A program made the translations under genes and the position numbers. A model generated the notes under the pieces. It was not told where the DNA came from. It did no database searches and was given only the letters and a program-made list of their open reading frames with translations. This document shows, piece after piece, positions 36,301 through 47,793 of a DNA stretch of 64,000 nt (within the stretch, counting starts at the first letter, position 1; each line of letters opens with the position of its first letter). The stretch comes from Plumapathes pennacea (taxonomy: Eukaryota; Cnidaria; Anthozoa; Antipatharia; Myriopathidae). The stretch lies in the NCBI GenBank assembly GCA_964036295.1, contig OZ038466.1, positions 17,186,597 through 17,250,596 on the forward strand, given 5' to 3'.

Positions 36301-37102
36301 GTTTACTGCGTGGGCCTGGCTCTAGTCGTGGTGTTCGAACTCGCCCTGATACTGAGAAAGGACAGTGGAGGGGATGTTAATGTTCTTGTCAAGGGAGATG
36401 TAAAGAAAGACACGGTTGATGTGATGCCGACTGTTGGTCTTGGTGGAGACAAGGTGAAAAGAATGCTTATTTGGCTGTCTGTGTGAGTCGGATTAACACA
36501 AACGCATGCACACACGACACGCAGATTTTGTTTGTCTTCGTTCTCCTTTCGCCACCTCACCCACCCCCCTCCCTCCCCGTCCCACTTTGTCACTCGCTCC
36601 AGGTTGTACGCGCCGAAGAAACTTAAAAAAAAAATTGAAGCGGAGAGCCTGTATGCAAGCTATGTAAAACGGTCACACACTCACGAAGACGCACACATAC
36701 ACGATTGTACATACATGCATATTCACACGTCTACTTGTAACGTTGGGTACTTTTAGATGAGAATTGAATTTTCCCTGCAGCAGTAAAGATATCCGTGATG
36801 TACTCTGTTGCTAGGCCATGAATCGCCTTACAAGATCCTAAATTTAACAGGAAGCCAGTGTAAACTGTACAGGGTAGAAGTGATAGGATCGAACAAGGAG
36901 ATGCCACATATTAACCTACAGCTGCTGCTTTCTGAACGCGTTTCAGCTTGCACTAGCTCAATCTTTTCCATCGCCTTGGTTTTCTTCTTTTCAGAAAAAA
37001 CGCCTTCGAAAACTCGCGCTGGCCCTTCTGGTCGTGTTGGTCAGCGGGGCTATTGTAGCTCTCATTGTCCTCGTGGTGACGGCGGGACACGAGCACCACT
37101 AG
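27111..37102 (+). CDS. Ferric-chelate reductase 1-like protein: Reeler, two DOMON domains, cytochrome b561
   Basis: Nineteen exons join in frame to 778 residues: 27111-27119, 28173-28511, 29528-29625, 29858-29969, 30182-30358, 31037-31135, 31269-31330, 31442-31527, 31978-32279, 32578-32682, 33011-33069, 33172-33254, 34207-34326, 34443-34552, 34697-34783, 35171-35268, 35933-35991, 36230-36453, 36995-37102. Residues 4-19 form a signal peptide split over exons 1-2, which decides the start. Then Reeler (about 22-186), DOMON 1 (about 187-328), DOMON 2 (about 355-510) and a six-helix membrane part with candidate haem histidines H550, H589, H621 and H657. The family (FRRS1/SDR2) passes electrons across membranes to reduce ferric iron; vertebrate FRRS1 has one DOMON, from memory. 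Intron 11 uses a GC donor (CAG|GCGAGT). No stop or frameshift is seen, so probably functional. Confidence 0.9.
27120..28172 (+). other. Intron 1 of the reductase-like gene
   Basis: GTGAGT to TTTTAG, 1.05 kb. No repeat or gene identified inside it. Confidence 0.55.
28512..29527 (+). other. Intron 2 of the reductase-like gene, with a pogo-type MITE
   Basis: Holds the MITE at 28836-29128 and, at 28583-28725, a fragment with CTCTCTAAGGCGGACA and its partial inverse CCGCCTTAGAGAGGTG, probably another decayed pogo-type repeat. Donor GTTGGT is weak but preserves frame. Confidence 0.55.
28836..29128. mobile_element. pogo-like MITE, 293 bp, TA flanked
   Basis: Begins CAGTGCAACCTCCTTGAGCG and ends CGCTTACGGGAGGTTCCACTG with TA on both sides (28834-28835, 29129-29130). 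Same family as 5722-6165, in intron 2 of the reductase-like gene. Confidence 0.7.
30359..31036 (+). other. Intron 5 of the reductase-like gene
   Basis: Contains at 30490-30680 a repeat-like stretch (CCTGCTACACAAGGCAA ... CAACTTCCCAACCG) that resembles short dispersed repeats. I could not define its ends. No gene. Confidence 0.4.
31691..31722. repeat. (TTAA)n microsatellite
   Basis: Tandem TTAA in intron 8 of the reductase-like gene. Confidence 0.9.
33268..33335. repeat. (TAAA)n microsatellite
   Basis: About 16 copies of a 4-base unit in intron 12; the long frame across it on the minus strand is a composition artefact. Confidence 0.95.
33336..33650. repeat. Imperfect foldback repeat, arms about 90 bp
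   Basis: The left arm (ACAGGCGTCCGTAAGTAGAG, then CTGTCCGCTTAC) reappears inverted on the right (GTAAGCGGACAGCTCTACGG, then ACGCCTGT). Outer parts also pair (TACAAAGTTTGACTGAGCTA with TAGCTCAGTGAAACTCTGTA). Likely a decayed pogo-type MITE. Confidence 0.7.
34885..34960 (+). repeat. Possible tRNA-derived SINE head
   Basis: Contains TGGCCTAGTGG, which fits the RNA polymerase III A-box consensus, followed by GTTAGAACACC. No B box was found, so at most a decayed head. In intron 15 of the reductase-like gene. Confidence 0.3.
35399..35524 (+). pseudogene. Gln-rich 3' coding fragment inside intron 16
   Basis: An open frame from 35399 to a TGA at 35522-35524 encodes about 41 residues rich in Gln, ending LLLTLLEKFAPKQN. 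It is preceded by CATACAG, which could pass as a splice acceptor. It resembles C-terminal Q-rich ends of retroelement or domesticated proteins (inference). It is not needed for the reductase model, and phase-correct splicing skips it. Either a captured fragment or an alternative terminal exon. Confidence 0.4.
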
Positions 37103-38945
37103 CACAAGAACGAGGCAGATTAAAGTTTCTTTTCATTCTGGAAATACTTGTACAGTATGTCATGAAACTGTCAGATTTATGTTGCTTTTGTTTATGACAA
37201 AACAAACTACCATTTACATAGCAAGACAGTCTTTAATTAGAACCCCATAGTTAAATAGCCAAGAGCACTAACAAAAAAGGAATTTAGGAACCCGGATCAG
37301 CTCAGAATCGAGTTCCGAACTTTTATGTACGGTCCACTCTATTAACTAATCTGTCTCCAGAAGATCATTGGCTTATATTTGCTTAGCCAAACTTCCAGGA
37401 CCTAGTCATTGTGGGCAGTGAGCAAGAGTTACTATCATCCAACAAACAAGCAACCATCTGACGTCACATTCAAGATGGCGGCGCTGAGCAAGTGCAGTTT
37501 GAATCGGTCCATAAATGGTACGATAATTTACAGCCTTTTAATCGATACGGATAAGTCAGATTGCTCATTTTCTTTTCATACGTGTAGATAAACTTCTTAA
37601 ATAGAACCACCAAATTTTAGTAAGACTGAATGCACAGGGATTTGATTCGCTATAAGACTTGTGTTTGGGCTTTCGTCAAAGTAACTCAGTGGAACTGAGT
37701 AACTACGAAATACCCCGCAATTTTTTTTAGCACCCCTGAAAGAACGGTGGATACGCGGATACGCAGTCCAGCTAGACCACCCTTTTCAGTAGAACGAGGA
37801 ACTCATTGGAGCCGGACCACCCCTTTCCCAAAATTTTTGAAGTATATGTCGAAGTGGATACGCGGATACGCGGATACGCAATGGAATTAGACTACCCCCC
37901 CCTACCCCCCTACCCCCCCCCCTCCCCCTCTAAATAGCTCTACTGCGTATCCACGTATCCTCTTAATATAATATTTTAAAACGTTAGAGGGAGGGGTGGT
38001 CTGACTTCACCGCGTCTGGAAGTACTTAGTGATATAGTATACGGATAAACACACACGTCAAACAAAACTTCAGTCATCGGAGAATCGGGTGCATGAAGAG
38101 CTTAGTTTTCACGCAATCGCTCAACGACTGCACTACTAACAACGGGAGAACCGAAAAATAAAAAAAGAGACTTAATAAAATGAACCGCTGGACACGAAGA
38201 TCGCGGAACTCTTTTGCCAGGAAACAGAAGCAGTCGTCACGGTGTATACGGCCCCCTTAATATTTTTACCCCAAGTTGCGAGAGGCCTTGGTTCTAGTCG
38301 TTTCCATCAAGATAAAGTCGATCGACTGGAGAACTTCGCGGAAATATAAGATCCATCTCTCTGGTTCGATGGGGCGTTCGAACAACGATCTAAAGCTGCG
38401 GCTGGCGATTGGTGAGTACATTACACCTTCATGCCTTGTTCAGTTGGTTGCAGTTTCCTTTAAAAGATAATACTGTCTTGGTTTCATGTAAAATACATCC
38501 AGGTTAATATAAACTTGAATTCTTCGCCAGCTGGCTAAATTTCTTGTAGTTTTTCAGCTTTTACGTGTCTTGCGGAATACCGTGAGCACAGGTATTTAAT
38601 ACTATGCACCCAGAAGAGGCTTATTATATCCATATTTTATTTCTAACTACACGTATCTGCATGCAATATTTCGTGAAATCGATCTAAATATTTCTAAGTG
38701 GACGTTTTGAAAGTTGTGATGAAGGCAGTAAATTGTCTGTAATATGTACTGATATATCAGCCATATTAATATAAGTATGTACTACCCCAAAGTGTTGCAT
38801 CAGCACTAAATATAAAAGTGCTGTTCTTTTGTAGTTGAAATAACTCTGTTTCATCAATCCATCTTGGTTGCAATCAGAGTTAAACGGGATTAATAATAAT
38901 GTCATAAATTAAAACTATGGCAACAAATATTTATCCATTGAATGC

Positions 38946-38977
<32 letters not shown>

Positions 38978-39530
38978 CAACTTTATTTAAGTGTCAATGT
39001 TTAGCTTCTTACAAACATTCAAAGCTACTTCAGGAGGTCTTAAAACTCAAAAAATCACAACAGGAATGCATACCATAAAAACCACAACCTTCCAAAGCTC
39101 CAAGGAATATGAATGATGGTTCTCAAGCTTGTGACATACAGCGATGTCTGTGGATAAATGTAGCGCATGCTGGGTTCAGAGGTCTGGAATAGCATAGCTC
39201 CAAACAAGAAGCTTATCAATACAGTCAACTACCTCTAAGTCGGGCAGGAACGTACTTGGCTACAGAGTGACAACTGCATGGGTCAACTATTTGAGTTTGA
39301 GAGTAAGCTTTTCAGTTTAGGAGAGGTAGGAAGTGGATTTACACCTCTCAGGGATGTAAGGAGATTAAAATACAAAAAAATCAGAATATTGTCCCTATAC
39401 TCAAACTCTACAAGACTAGCTGATACAGAATCAGGATAAATTTGTCTGACATCTGTTAGTAATGCCATTAAAGTCCTGCTGTCAAGTTTGTGTAAGGTGC
39501 TGTAGTTACATTTTATGCTGGACTACATTA
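37103..39530. other. Intergenic between the reductase-like gene and the histone cluster
   Basis: ATTAAA near 37129 is a possible poly(A) signal. Repeated GTGGATACGCGGATACGC-type motifs surround 37748-37965, with a C-rich run near 37894. CAAGATGGCGGCG at 37471 is a YY1-type initiator with a short frame that I could not extend to a gene. (AAT)n at 38946-38977. No confident gene. Confidence 0.5.
38946..38977. repeat. (AAT)n microsatellite
   Basis: Tandem AAT upstream of the histone cluster. Confidence 0.95.
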
Positions 39531-39535
39531 TTATT

Positions 39536-40005
39536 ATTACAATGGAACCTCTTATAGGTGACCACCCTTCATTCGGCTTTAGGTGGTCACAGGGAGGTGG
39601 TCGCTTATGGGGATTTCTCACTGTGGGAGGCCCATGTGAGAGCCAGCTTTGAACCACAACCAGTGTCAAATATTGCAGTTTTAGTGGGTGAATAACACCT
39701 TGAGGTTTAAGAAATCAACCTTGTGTCCTGTTGCATATTACATTACATAATATGTAATAAATTTTTATTATGTATATAATTATTATATAATATTCAAAAA
39801 GACAACAGATTCTAAAACCAAAGAGCATCCTAAAATTTTAAATACCATTCTGTAGTTTGAATAACTGAAAAAAGATATATTCCTTTCAATGAACAATATC
39901 TATATATATTTTTTCAGATAACATGGCAATGCATTTGACAATATTTGTCATGACACAGGAATTGTTCACTTGGCATCAATAATAATAATAATTTAATACA
40001 GTAAT

Positions 40006-40064
<59 letters not shown>

Positions 40065-40395
40065 TGATGATAATAATAATAATGATAATAGTACAGTGAA
40101 GCCTCCCTGAGAAACCACCTTTCTTAAGCAACCACTTACCAAATGACCAATTGATCCTCAGTGAAATTACTATTAATGAAACCTGTCGTAAGGGACCACA
40201 TCTTGTAAACGACCGCAACCACTTATGAGACTCACCATTTGAGTTTTTCTATTGTTATTTACCTCTCTTTGATCCCTCTTTGATAGTGACCACCCTTTGA
40301 TCCCAAAGAGCAATTTTCTGAGCAAGGACTAATTTCCTTGCAGAAACAGGGCTGGACAAAACACTAACATAAATTATGTCATGTTTATAGTACTA
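39536..40395. mobile_element. Decayed pogo-like MITE fragments and (AAT)n array
   Basis: Fragments with CAATGGAACCTCTTATAGG (39540) and CAGTGAAGCCTCCCTGAG (40095) plus internal GGTGGTC and TTTCCTTGCAGAAAC blocks also seen in the 5722 and 28836 elements. A long (AAT)n array lies at about 40005-40090. Ends are incomplete, so they are listed together. Confidence 0.5.
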
Positions 40396-40589
40396 GTCCT
40401 GAAGTGATTCAATCTGCATATGGACAATCCAAAGGGTAACAACTGCAAAACCAAAGCAACATATTACTTTCAACAGTCATCTGAAAGCAGCTCTAAAAAT
40501 ATTCGTACATATCATTAAACAAAGTTAAACTAATAGAGAAGTGGCTTTGTGTACTACTTTACAGTAGTTCTGTCAAAAGTTGTACCTAA

Positions 40590-41243
<654 letters not shown>

Positions 41244-41267
41244 GAAGTACCTTACTTCAAAACCAAC

Positions 41268-41283
41268 GGCTCTTTTAGGAGCC
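41268..41283 (+). terminator. Histone 3' stem-loop of H3
   Basis: GGCTCTTTTAGGAGCC followed by ACCA, 25 bases after the stop codon. Binding site for stem-loop-binding protein in metazoan histone mRNA. AATAAA also occurs 8 bases downstream. Confidence 0.95.
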
Positions 41284-42751
41284 ACCAAATCAATAAAAGC
41301 CATGACTTATACGCTTGAACAGAATACAACAAAATGCATCAGCGTCAGATGCAAAGTTTTTGGCAAAAGAAAAAGTCGTTTTCCCCTAAGAAGTTGTCAC
41401 GAAAGTATAAATACGACGACTGCTATCTATACTGAACCGAAATGTTTTTGTTGCGCCGTATTGATAAAATGTCGCGCCGAACAACTGCAAACAGTTTGGA
41501 GTTTGGCGCGATTTAAACAAGAACACCTAAAAGAGCTTTTCAATAGTTGGTTTAATCAAAAACAATTCTGAAAAAATCATTAAAAACATTGATCAAACAA
41601 CTACTGCTAAATATGCAGGCAAAGGTAACCCCATACTCTTACATGCCATTGTTATTTTACTTGAGTGGCCATGGCAGAAGAGCAACCCGTACAACGACAT
41701 CCCCCGCAAATTGACTTGGCGGTTAAATTTGGCGTGACGTATAAGCCGTGTAAGGATTGCACCATTCAAGTCACTACCTCATTCATTGCGTTTAAATACT
41801 AACTCACTGTACAATCAAGCCGTGGAGGTTTGATCTTAGAAGTTTTGAGAACTGAACAAACTACAGGACAACAGCAAACCAGCTGCAACCCTATCGCGAA
41901 CAGTTCGCAGGCGACATTTTACGTACTTCCCTTTCGCGCTGATAAACTCTTCGGCGTTTTATAGTTCGGATGCGGTGCAGGCTGACCAATTTCGGCCGTT
42001 CAGTGATACTTTCTCAAATACTAACTTTGCATACTGAAGGAACACGCTAAAGTTTATGAGGTGATAGAAGAAAAGAAACGGCTGTTGTGATGACACGCTC
42101 CTGATATAACATTACTTTCTAACATAAATCACCAAGTCAAAGACAGTAAGAAATTGGGCCTTCAGATTATGCTTATCTGGATCCGAACATACATATAGAA
42201 GTCCATTTCGGAGTTTTCAAGATACTCTCGATCCCCAAGGCTAAATCGGCTTGCGGTCGCGCGCGCGCGAGGAAGCCATTGAAGTGTCCTTGTTGGTCGT
42301 GAAAATGTTGCTCTCATTCCGTAAGTCATTCGGTAAGAATCTCTTTTGAGTCAAATCGGAAAAATATAATACCTTATAAAACTTTTTTGATTGAAGTTAA
42401 CATGCATCAGTTGGAAACTACCAAGAAGTTTAATCCTAAAGCCCCGCAAGTTCAAAACTTGTCCGACATGACCGCTTGCAACACCAATTTTCGCTACTCT
42501 TTTACCTTTTGCTGACCATAATAACTGTCCTGCCAATTTCCTGAAATCTAAAGTCTAATAATTATATAAAAAGACGACAATTCAGCAAGCAGAAATGCGA
42601 TAATTCGCTCGAATGTGAAAGCAAACTAACACAGGAAGTCGCCATGACAAGCGCTCCCTGTTTCCTCGGTGGTCCGCTTCTTCCAATAAATTAGCTTCGA
42701 ACACCCGACACGATTCATTCACAAAACAGACTGTTCTGAGTGTTATTGAAA
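41284..42751. other. H3-H1 spacer
   Basis: No gene. (CG)n run near 42261-42270. H1 promoter elements: TATATAAAAAG near 42563 and an AACACA motif near 42627. Confidence 0.6.
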
Positions 42752-43318
42752 ATGAGCGCTGCACAAGCAAAGAAAACAACGAAGCCAGCCAAGCCGGCTG
42801 AGCATCCTCCGTACGCCGACATGATCAAGGCTGCCATTACAGCTCTCAAGGAGCGAGGTGGTTCTTCCCGCCAAGCGATTGCCAAGTACATCAGCGCAAA
42901 CTACAAGGGAATCACCGATGAGACTCTCAAGACACACTTGAAGCTCGCTCTCAAGCGTGGTGTTGCAGCAGGCAAACTCTTGCAACCAAAAGGCAAGGGA
43001 GGCTCAGGCTCATTTAAGGTGGCGCCATCAGCGAAGGTGGAGAAGAAGCCAAAGAAGAAGGCAGCTCCAAAGAAGAAGCCAGCCGCCAAACCGAAGGCTT
43101 CACCGAAGAAGAAGCCAGCGGCCAAGAAAGCTAAGAAACCAGCTGCCAAGAAGCCTGCAAAGTCCCCCAAGAAAGCGGCAAAGAAACCAGCAGCCAAGAA
43201 ACCGGCTGCCAAGAAACCGGCAGCCAAGAAACCAGCGGCAAAGAAACCCGCAGCGAAGAAGCCCGCGGCAAAGAAGCCTGCGAAGAAGACTGGAGCGAAA
43301 AAGCCCGCCAAGAAGTAA
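42752..43318 (+). CDS. H1: Linker histone H1
   Basis: 188 residues. A globular winged-helix domain (about 20-95, [20 protein letters not shown] ... SGSFKV) is followed by a Lys/Ala/Pro-rich C-terminal tail with seven near-tandem AAKKP repeats that bind linker DNA. It compacts chromatin at the nucleosome entry-exit site. Starts at MSAAQ; the in-frame codons before it are leader. The low-complexity tail produces long spurious frames on both strands. Confidence 0.97.
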   Translation: MSAAQAKKTTKPAKPAEHPPYADMIKAAITALKERGGSSRQAIAKYISANYKGITDETLKTHLKLALKRGVAAGKLLQPKGKGGSGSFKVAPSAKVEKKPKKKAAPKKKPAAKPKASPKKKPAAKKAKKPAAKKPAKSPKKAAKKPAAKKPAAKKPAAKKPAAKKPAAKKPAAKKPAKKTGAKKPAKK

Positions 43319-43343
43319 AAGTCTTCAAGTTCAACAAACAAAC

Positions 43344-43359
43344 GGCTCTTTTAGGAGCC
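43344..43359 (+). terminator. Histone 3' stem-loop of H1
   Basis: GGCTCTTTTAGGAGCC followed by ACCAAG, 26 bases after the H1 stop codon. Confidence 0.95.
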
Positions 43360-44313
<954 letters not shown>

Positions 44314-44338
44314 GATCTGACATCAACACAAACACAAC

Positions 44339-44354
44339 GGCTCCTTTAGGAGCC
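44339..44354 (+). terminator. Histone 3' stem-loop of H4
   Basis: GGCTCCTTTAGGAGCC followed by ACCAAC. Compared with H3 and H1, one base at the stem-loop boundary differs. Confidence 0.93.
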
Positions 44355-44528
44355 ACCAACTTTGTTGAAAGTTACGATCAATATGCACTGTAACTGCGCT
44401 CTGTTCTAAGTGAAATTCCACACGCTATAGCCTGATCTGGTAAAATAACGCTTGTGTTTTATCTGCGCGAACAAATAAACTAAAGTTAAACACCGCACGA
44501 ATATTAAACTAGATAATGAATGTTCGAG

Positions 44529-44930
44529 TGAAATGCGCGCGCATAATGATTGAAATAACTTTTGTTTGGAAAATGAGCGCGCGCGCCTGTGCATCAACCT
44601 TATTATTGCTTTAAAAATGTAAATAAACGTGCATATCTAGTGTTCTTTTTGCGCAAAGTATACACCGCTTTATTGAACACGTCTATGAAATGCGCGCGCC
44701 AATGAATAATAAATATCGTTTGGCGCATAAGCGCGCCTCTGCCTGAAAATCATTATCATTTACCATTTGACTAAAGAAAAGAAATGAAGCGCTTGCCAAC
44801 GTGTTCCGAGAGATCTGCGCGCAAAATGTTATGAAAAAGGAAAGTGAATGTGATTGAAATGCGCGCACTAATAAATTGCGTTTGGCAAATGAGCGCGCGT
44901 CTGCCATCTAAATCATTATTCGGCTCTCGC
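44529..44930 (+). repeat. Three diverged GCGC-rich repeats in the H4-H2B spacer
   Basis: Units start at about 44530, 44687 and 44858. Each runs GAAATGCGCGC, an A/T stretch with AATAA, a GTTTGG or TTTGGC motif, GAGCGCGC or AAGCGCGC, then CTGCC/CTGTG and ATCATTAT. The spacing is 155-170 bases. The repeated GCGCGC cores suggest a regulatory or recombination-derived array. Confidence 0.65.
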
Positions 44931-45029
44931 GGATGAACTGAGAAATCGGAAGTCTAAACATTTTTAAAAGATTAAAATCTGTCATCATGAGTGACTTTCA
45001 TTTCAGCAATGACCCTTGACCGATGAAAT

Positions 45030-45100
45030 TGCAGCCAATCATTTGATTGGGATTTCGATCCGCATTTTAATTGATCCACAGGGAAAAGTACTATAAATAC
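45030..45100 (+). promoter_or_regulatory. Histone H2B promoter
   Basis: CCAAT (about 45034) with its inverse ATTGG (about 45046), then CTATAAATAC at 45091-45100, about 45 bases before the start codon. Confidence 0.75.
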
Positions 45101-45141
45101 GGTAGACACCGCATTGGCTTTATCAGTTTGCAGTGGCAGTC

Positions 45142-45507
45142 ATGCCTCCCAAAGTAGCTTCGAAAGGTGGAAAGAAGGCCGCCAAGAAGGTCGCCAGTGG
45201 AGACAAGAAGAAGAGGTCTCGCAAACGAAAGGAAAGTTATGCCATCTACATCTACAAAGTGATGAAGCAAGTGCACCCTGACACTGGCATCTCCAGCAAA
45301 GCCATGAGCATCATGAACTCGTTCGTGAACGACATCTTCGAGCGCATCGCCGGTGAAGCTTCCCGCCTTGCCCACTACAACAAGAAGTCGACCATCACGT
45401 CCCGCGAAATCCAGACGGCTGTGCGTCTGCTTCTTCCCGGTGAACTGGCCAAGCACGCAGTGAGCGAGGGCACCAAGGCTGTCACAAAGTACACCAGCAG
45501 CAAGTAA
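45142..45507 (+). CDS. H2B: Histone H2B
   Basis: 121 residues. Lys-rich tail ([15 protein letters not shown]), then the histone fold from [20 protein letters not shown] through [26 protein letters not shown], the canonical C-terminus with the ubiquitylated lysine in AVTKYTS. Dimerises with H2A. Starts at MPPK; the upstream in-frame MAV codons are leader. Convergent with H2A, about 1.07 kb apart. Confidence 0.99.
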   Translation: MPPKVASKGGKKAAKKVASGDKKKRSRKRKESYAIYIYKVMKQVHPDTGISSKAMSIMNSFVNDIFERIAGEASRLAHYNKKSTITSREIQTAVRLLLPGELAKHAVSEGTKAVTKYTSSK

Positions 45508-45534
45508 AGCGGTTTTACCGCCCAAAAACCAAAC

Positions 45535-45550
45535 GGCTCTTTTAGGAGCC
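45535..45550 (+). terminator. Histone 3' stem-loop of H2B
   Basis: GGCTCTTTTAGGAGCC followed by ACCATA. Confidence 0.95.
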
Positions 45551-45675
45551 ACCATATCTGACAAAAGTAAATGGTCTGCACTTCTAAATCCAATCAAGTG
45601 ATGTTTCTCTTGTGTTATATTTCATGCAAGCCACATCATTGTCTGTTGAATTTTTCCCGCGCAAAAGAACATACT

Positions 45676-45846
45676 TTATTACACGACTTCACATTTTCGA
45701 GTTCAAATACGGGCCAAAACGAGTACAAAGATGGGAGCGTATTGCACTCGTCAGCAACCAGATCAACTGGTTTATTAGCCTAAAGCAGGCTCGAAAAAAT
45801 AAAACCGAAAATACTCAGCCGTATTGCACTCCTTCCCGCGTAATAA
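45676..45846. mobile_element. MITE fragment, TTATTACACG family, copy 1
   Basis: Starts TTATTACACGACTTCACATT and ends GCGTAATAA. Internal blocks CGTATTGCACTCGTC, GATCAACTGGTTTATTA and GCAGGCTCGAAAAAATAAAA recur, in the other orientation, at 50078-50425. Confidence 0.65.
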
Positions 45847-46530
45847 CCTCTTTGAATTTTCATCCTTTAGGAACTTAAGTCTGATCAAAGTAAATGCCCT
45901 GCACTATACTAACTAGCACTTTTCAACCAGTAGATTGTATGTTACTCTAATAAAGAGCAATGCGAGTTATCAGTTGTATTTCCGACCGCGCGCATGAAAA
46001 TAACGTTCCCTGCTGCTAAAATATCTTTCTTAGCAATTCGCAGTTTACGAGGCGTAAGTACGGAAGCTTCAAGATAAATCATTCAAGCAACAATTATATT
46101 TTATATGCACGTTTATACCCAGTGGAAGAATCATCGTTCGCCGAAGAAGTGCAAAACACGTTTCTCCACAGGACTCAGTAATTGCGTCGCAATAGTCCAA
46201 CGTCGACTGTCAGTTGTACAATTCGACCCTGTGAAACTGACGCGCGGTGGTGTTTTGAAAAATGCTTACAAACCGTTTGGTAGTTTTCCCGCCTAAAATC
46301 AAGGCTTTCTGAACTAAACGGCAATCAACGGCTAATGTATCCCGCTTACGATAGGAAGAACAAATGAAACATCACCAAAAAAAATATCACGAAAGTGAAA
46401 CTTTCAGACTTGACTGAGTGTTTGATTAGCGCGCGTTTTCATGTGAAGCACTTTACAGGATTTTTATAACATTCACGTACTGAACTGGCGCATAGTCAAG
46501 TGATATGGTCATTTCTTTTATGAATTTGGT
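45847..46530. other. Spacer between convergent H2B and H2A
   Basis: No gene recognised. The short frames here have no family features. Confidence 0.55.
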
Positions 46531-46546
46531 GGCTCCAAAAGGAGCC
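46531..46546 (-). terminator. Histone 3' stem-loop of H2A
   Basis: Reads GGCTCCTTTTGGAGCC on the minus strand, 31 bases beyond the H2A stop codon. Confidence 0.95.
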
Positions 46547-46577
46547 GTTGGGATTGCTAAAGCAGCAGCGCGCCACT

Positions 46578-46958
46578 TTAGGCTTTGGCCTTCTTCTCAG
46601 TCTTCTTGGGCAGCAACACAGCCTGGATGTTAGGCAGCACACCGCCCTGAGCGATGGTCACACCACCCAACAACTTGTTGAGCTCTTCATCGTTTCGCAC
46701 GGCCAACTGAAGATGACGCGGGATGATCCTGGTCTTCTTGTTGTCACGAGCGGCGTTGCCCGCCAATTCAAGAATCTCAGCCGACAGATACTCGAGAACA
46801 GCGGCCAAGTAGACTGGAGCTCCCGCGCCAACACGCTGAGCGTAGTTGCCTTTGCGGAGAAGACGATGGATACGACCGACAGGGAACTGAAGGCCTGCTC
46901 GGGATGAGCGGGATTTGGACTTGGAGCCCTTTGCCTTTCCTTTGCCACGTCCAGACAT
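46578..46958 (-). CDS. H2A: Histone H2A
   Basis: 126 residues on the minus strand, starting [15 protein letters not shown] at 46958. Contains the histone fold ([17 protein letters not shown], acidic patch region [22 protein letters not shown]) and the ending [13 protein letters not shown]. It lacks the SQ-E/D-hydrophobic tail of H2A.X, so it is canonical H2A. The upstream in-frame extension to 47111 is promoter and leader. Confidence 0.99.
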   Translation of the reverse strand: MSGRGKGKAKGSKSKSRSSRAGLQFPVGRIHRLLRKGNYAQRVGAGAPVYLAAVLEYLSAEILELAGNAARDNKKTRIIPRHLQLAVRNDEELNKLLGGVTIAQGGVLPNIQAVLLPKKTEKKAKA

Positions 46959-47049
46959 ATTTTCAAATTCACTTCGATTCAGGAGAAGAAATGATAGCCT
47001 GCTAGTTATAGGCCAGTGGTATTTGTAGCGCAGCTTCGCTATGCAGAGG

Positions 47050-47145
47050 ATCGAAATGCACCAATCAGATAAAGTGACCCAAAGTAGCCAATCACCGAGA
47101 CTGAATTTCAATTAATCCTTAGCCGTTTCAATATAAATAGGTTGA
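47050..47145. promoter_or_regulatory. H2A promoter with an apparent orphan divergent arm
   Basis: CCAAT motifs at 47061-47065 and 47088-47092 lie between H2A (transcribed leftward) and a plus-strand TATAAAT at 47132-47138 that points rightward, where no gene follows. The arrangement resembles the shared promoters of divergent histone pairs. A pogo-like MITE begins at 47197, about 60 bases past the TATA box. Confidence 0.5.
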
Positions 47146-47196
47146 GTGTCACAGTGCCGCTTTCAATCAGAAGAAAGCATAGATACGATCAGACTA

Positions 47197-47646
47197 CAGT
47201 GGAACCCCGATATAACGATCCTCCATTTAACGATGTTCGCAGTATAACGATCAACATTCTTTAGCCCTGCCAATATTACAGTAAAATGTACGGAACAGAA
47301 CCCCAATTTAACGATCCCCGATATAACGATCACAATCTAGCAGACCAAATGTAAAATCTACCCCGATATAACGATATATAAAATCCGCAATCATCGCGCG
47401 ACCGAAAAGGAATGCCAAACATTTTAACAGAGAGATGACAATTTTAAACCTTTGGTTCTCATTGCGTAAGACTGTGTAACGTTTTTGTCAACAGTCAACA
47501 GCGGACGCTACACCCCGATATAACAATGATTTTGGTTGTTTTCCGCCAATTCGTTATATTGGAAATTTGTTTGTAACAATCTCCCGATATACTGACGATC
47601 TAATTTTACCAGTCCCTTGGCACATCGTTATATCGGGATTCCACTG
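47197..47646. mobile_element. pogo-like MITE (CCCGATATAACGA family), 450 bp
   Basis: Starts CAGTGGAACCCCGATATAAC and ends ATATCGGGATTCCACTG, with TA on both sides (47195-47196 and 47647-47648). The motif CCCGATATAACGAT is repeated several times within. No coding capacity. Confidence 0.85.
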
Positions 47647-47685
47647 TAACGATGATCTATAATTTTCGAACTATCGTCCGCCTAA

Positions 47686-47784
47686 GGGTGTTACTAAAAC
47701 ACGAAACAGCGAAACAGCTAATTATTAACTAAAATTAACGGTAATCACTAATACCGATTATTACAGGGAAACAAGATATATATA
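47686..47784 (+). mobile_element. Truncated end of the foldback family
   Basis: GGGTGTTACTAAAACACG, AAACAGCG and the ATTAACTAAAATTAACGG block copy the left end of the adjacent element, then stop. The sequence runs directly into the 9-bp target site of the neighbour, so the complete element inserted into, or beside, an older truncated copy. Confidence 0.7.
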
Positions 47785-47793
47785 TATATTGGC

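Noticed and set aside
39976..40218. Poly-isoleucine open frame
   Set aside because: Translation of the (AAT)n array.
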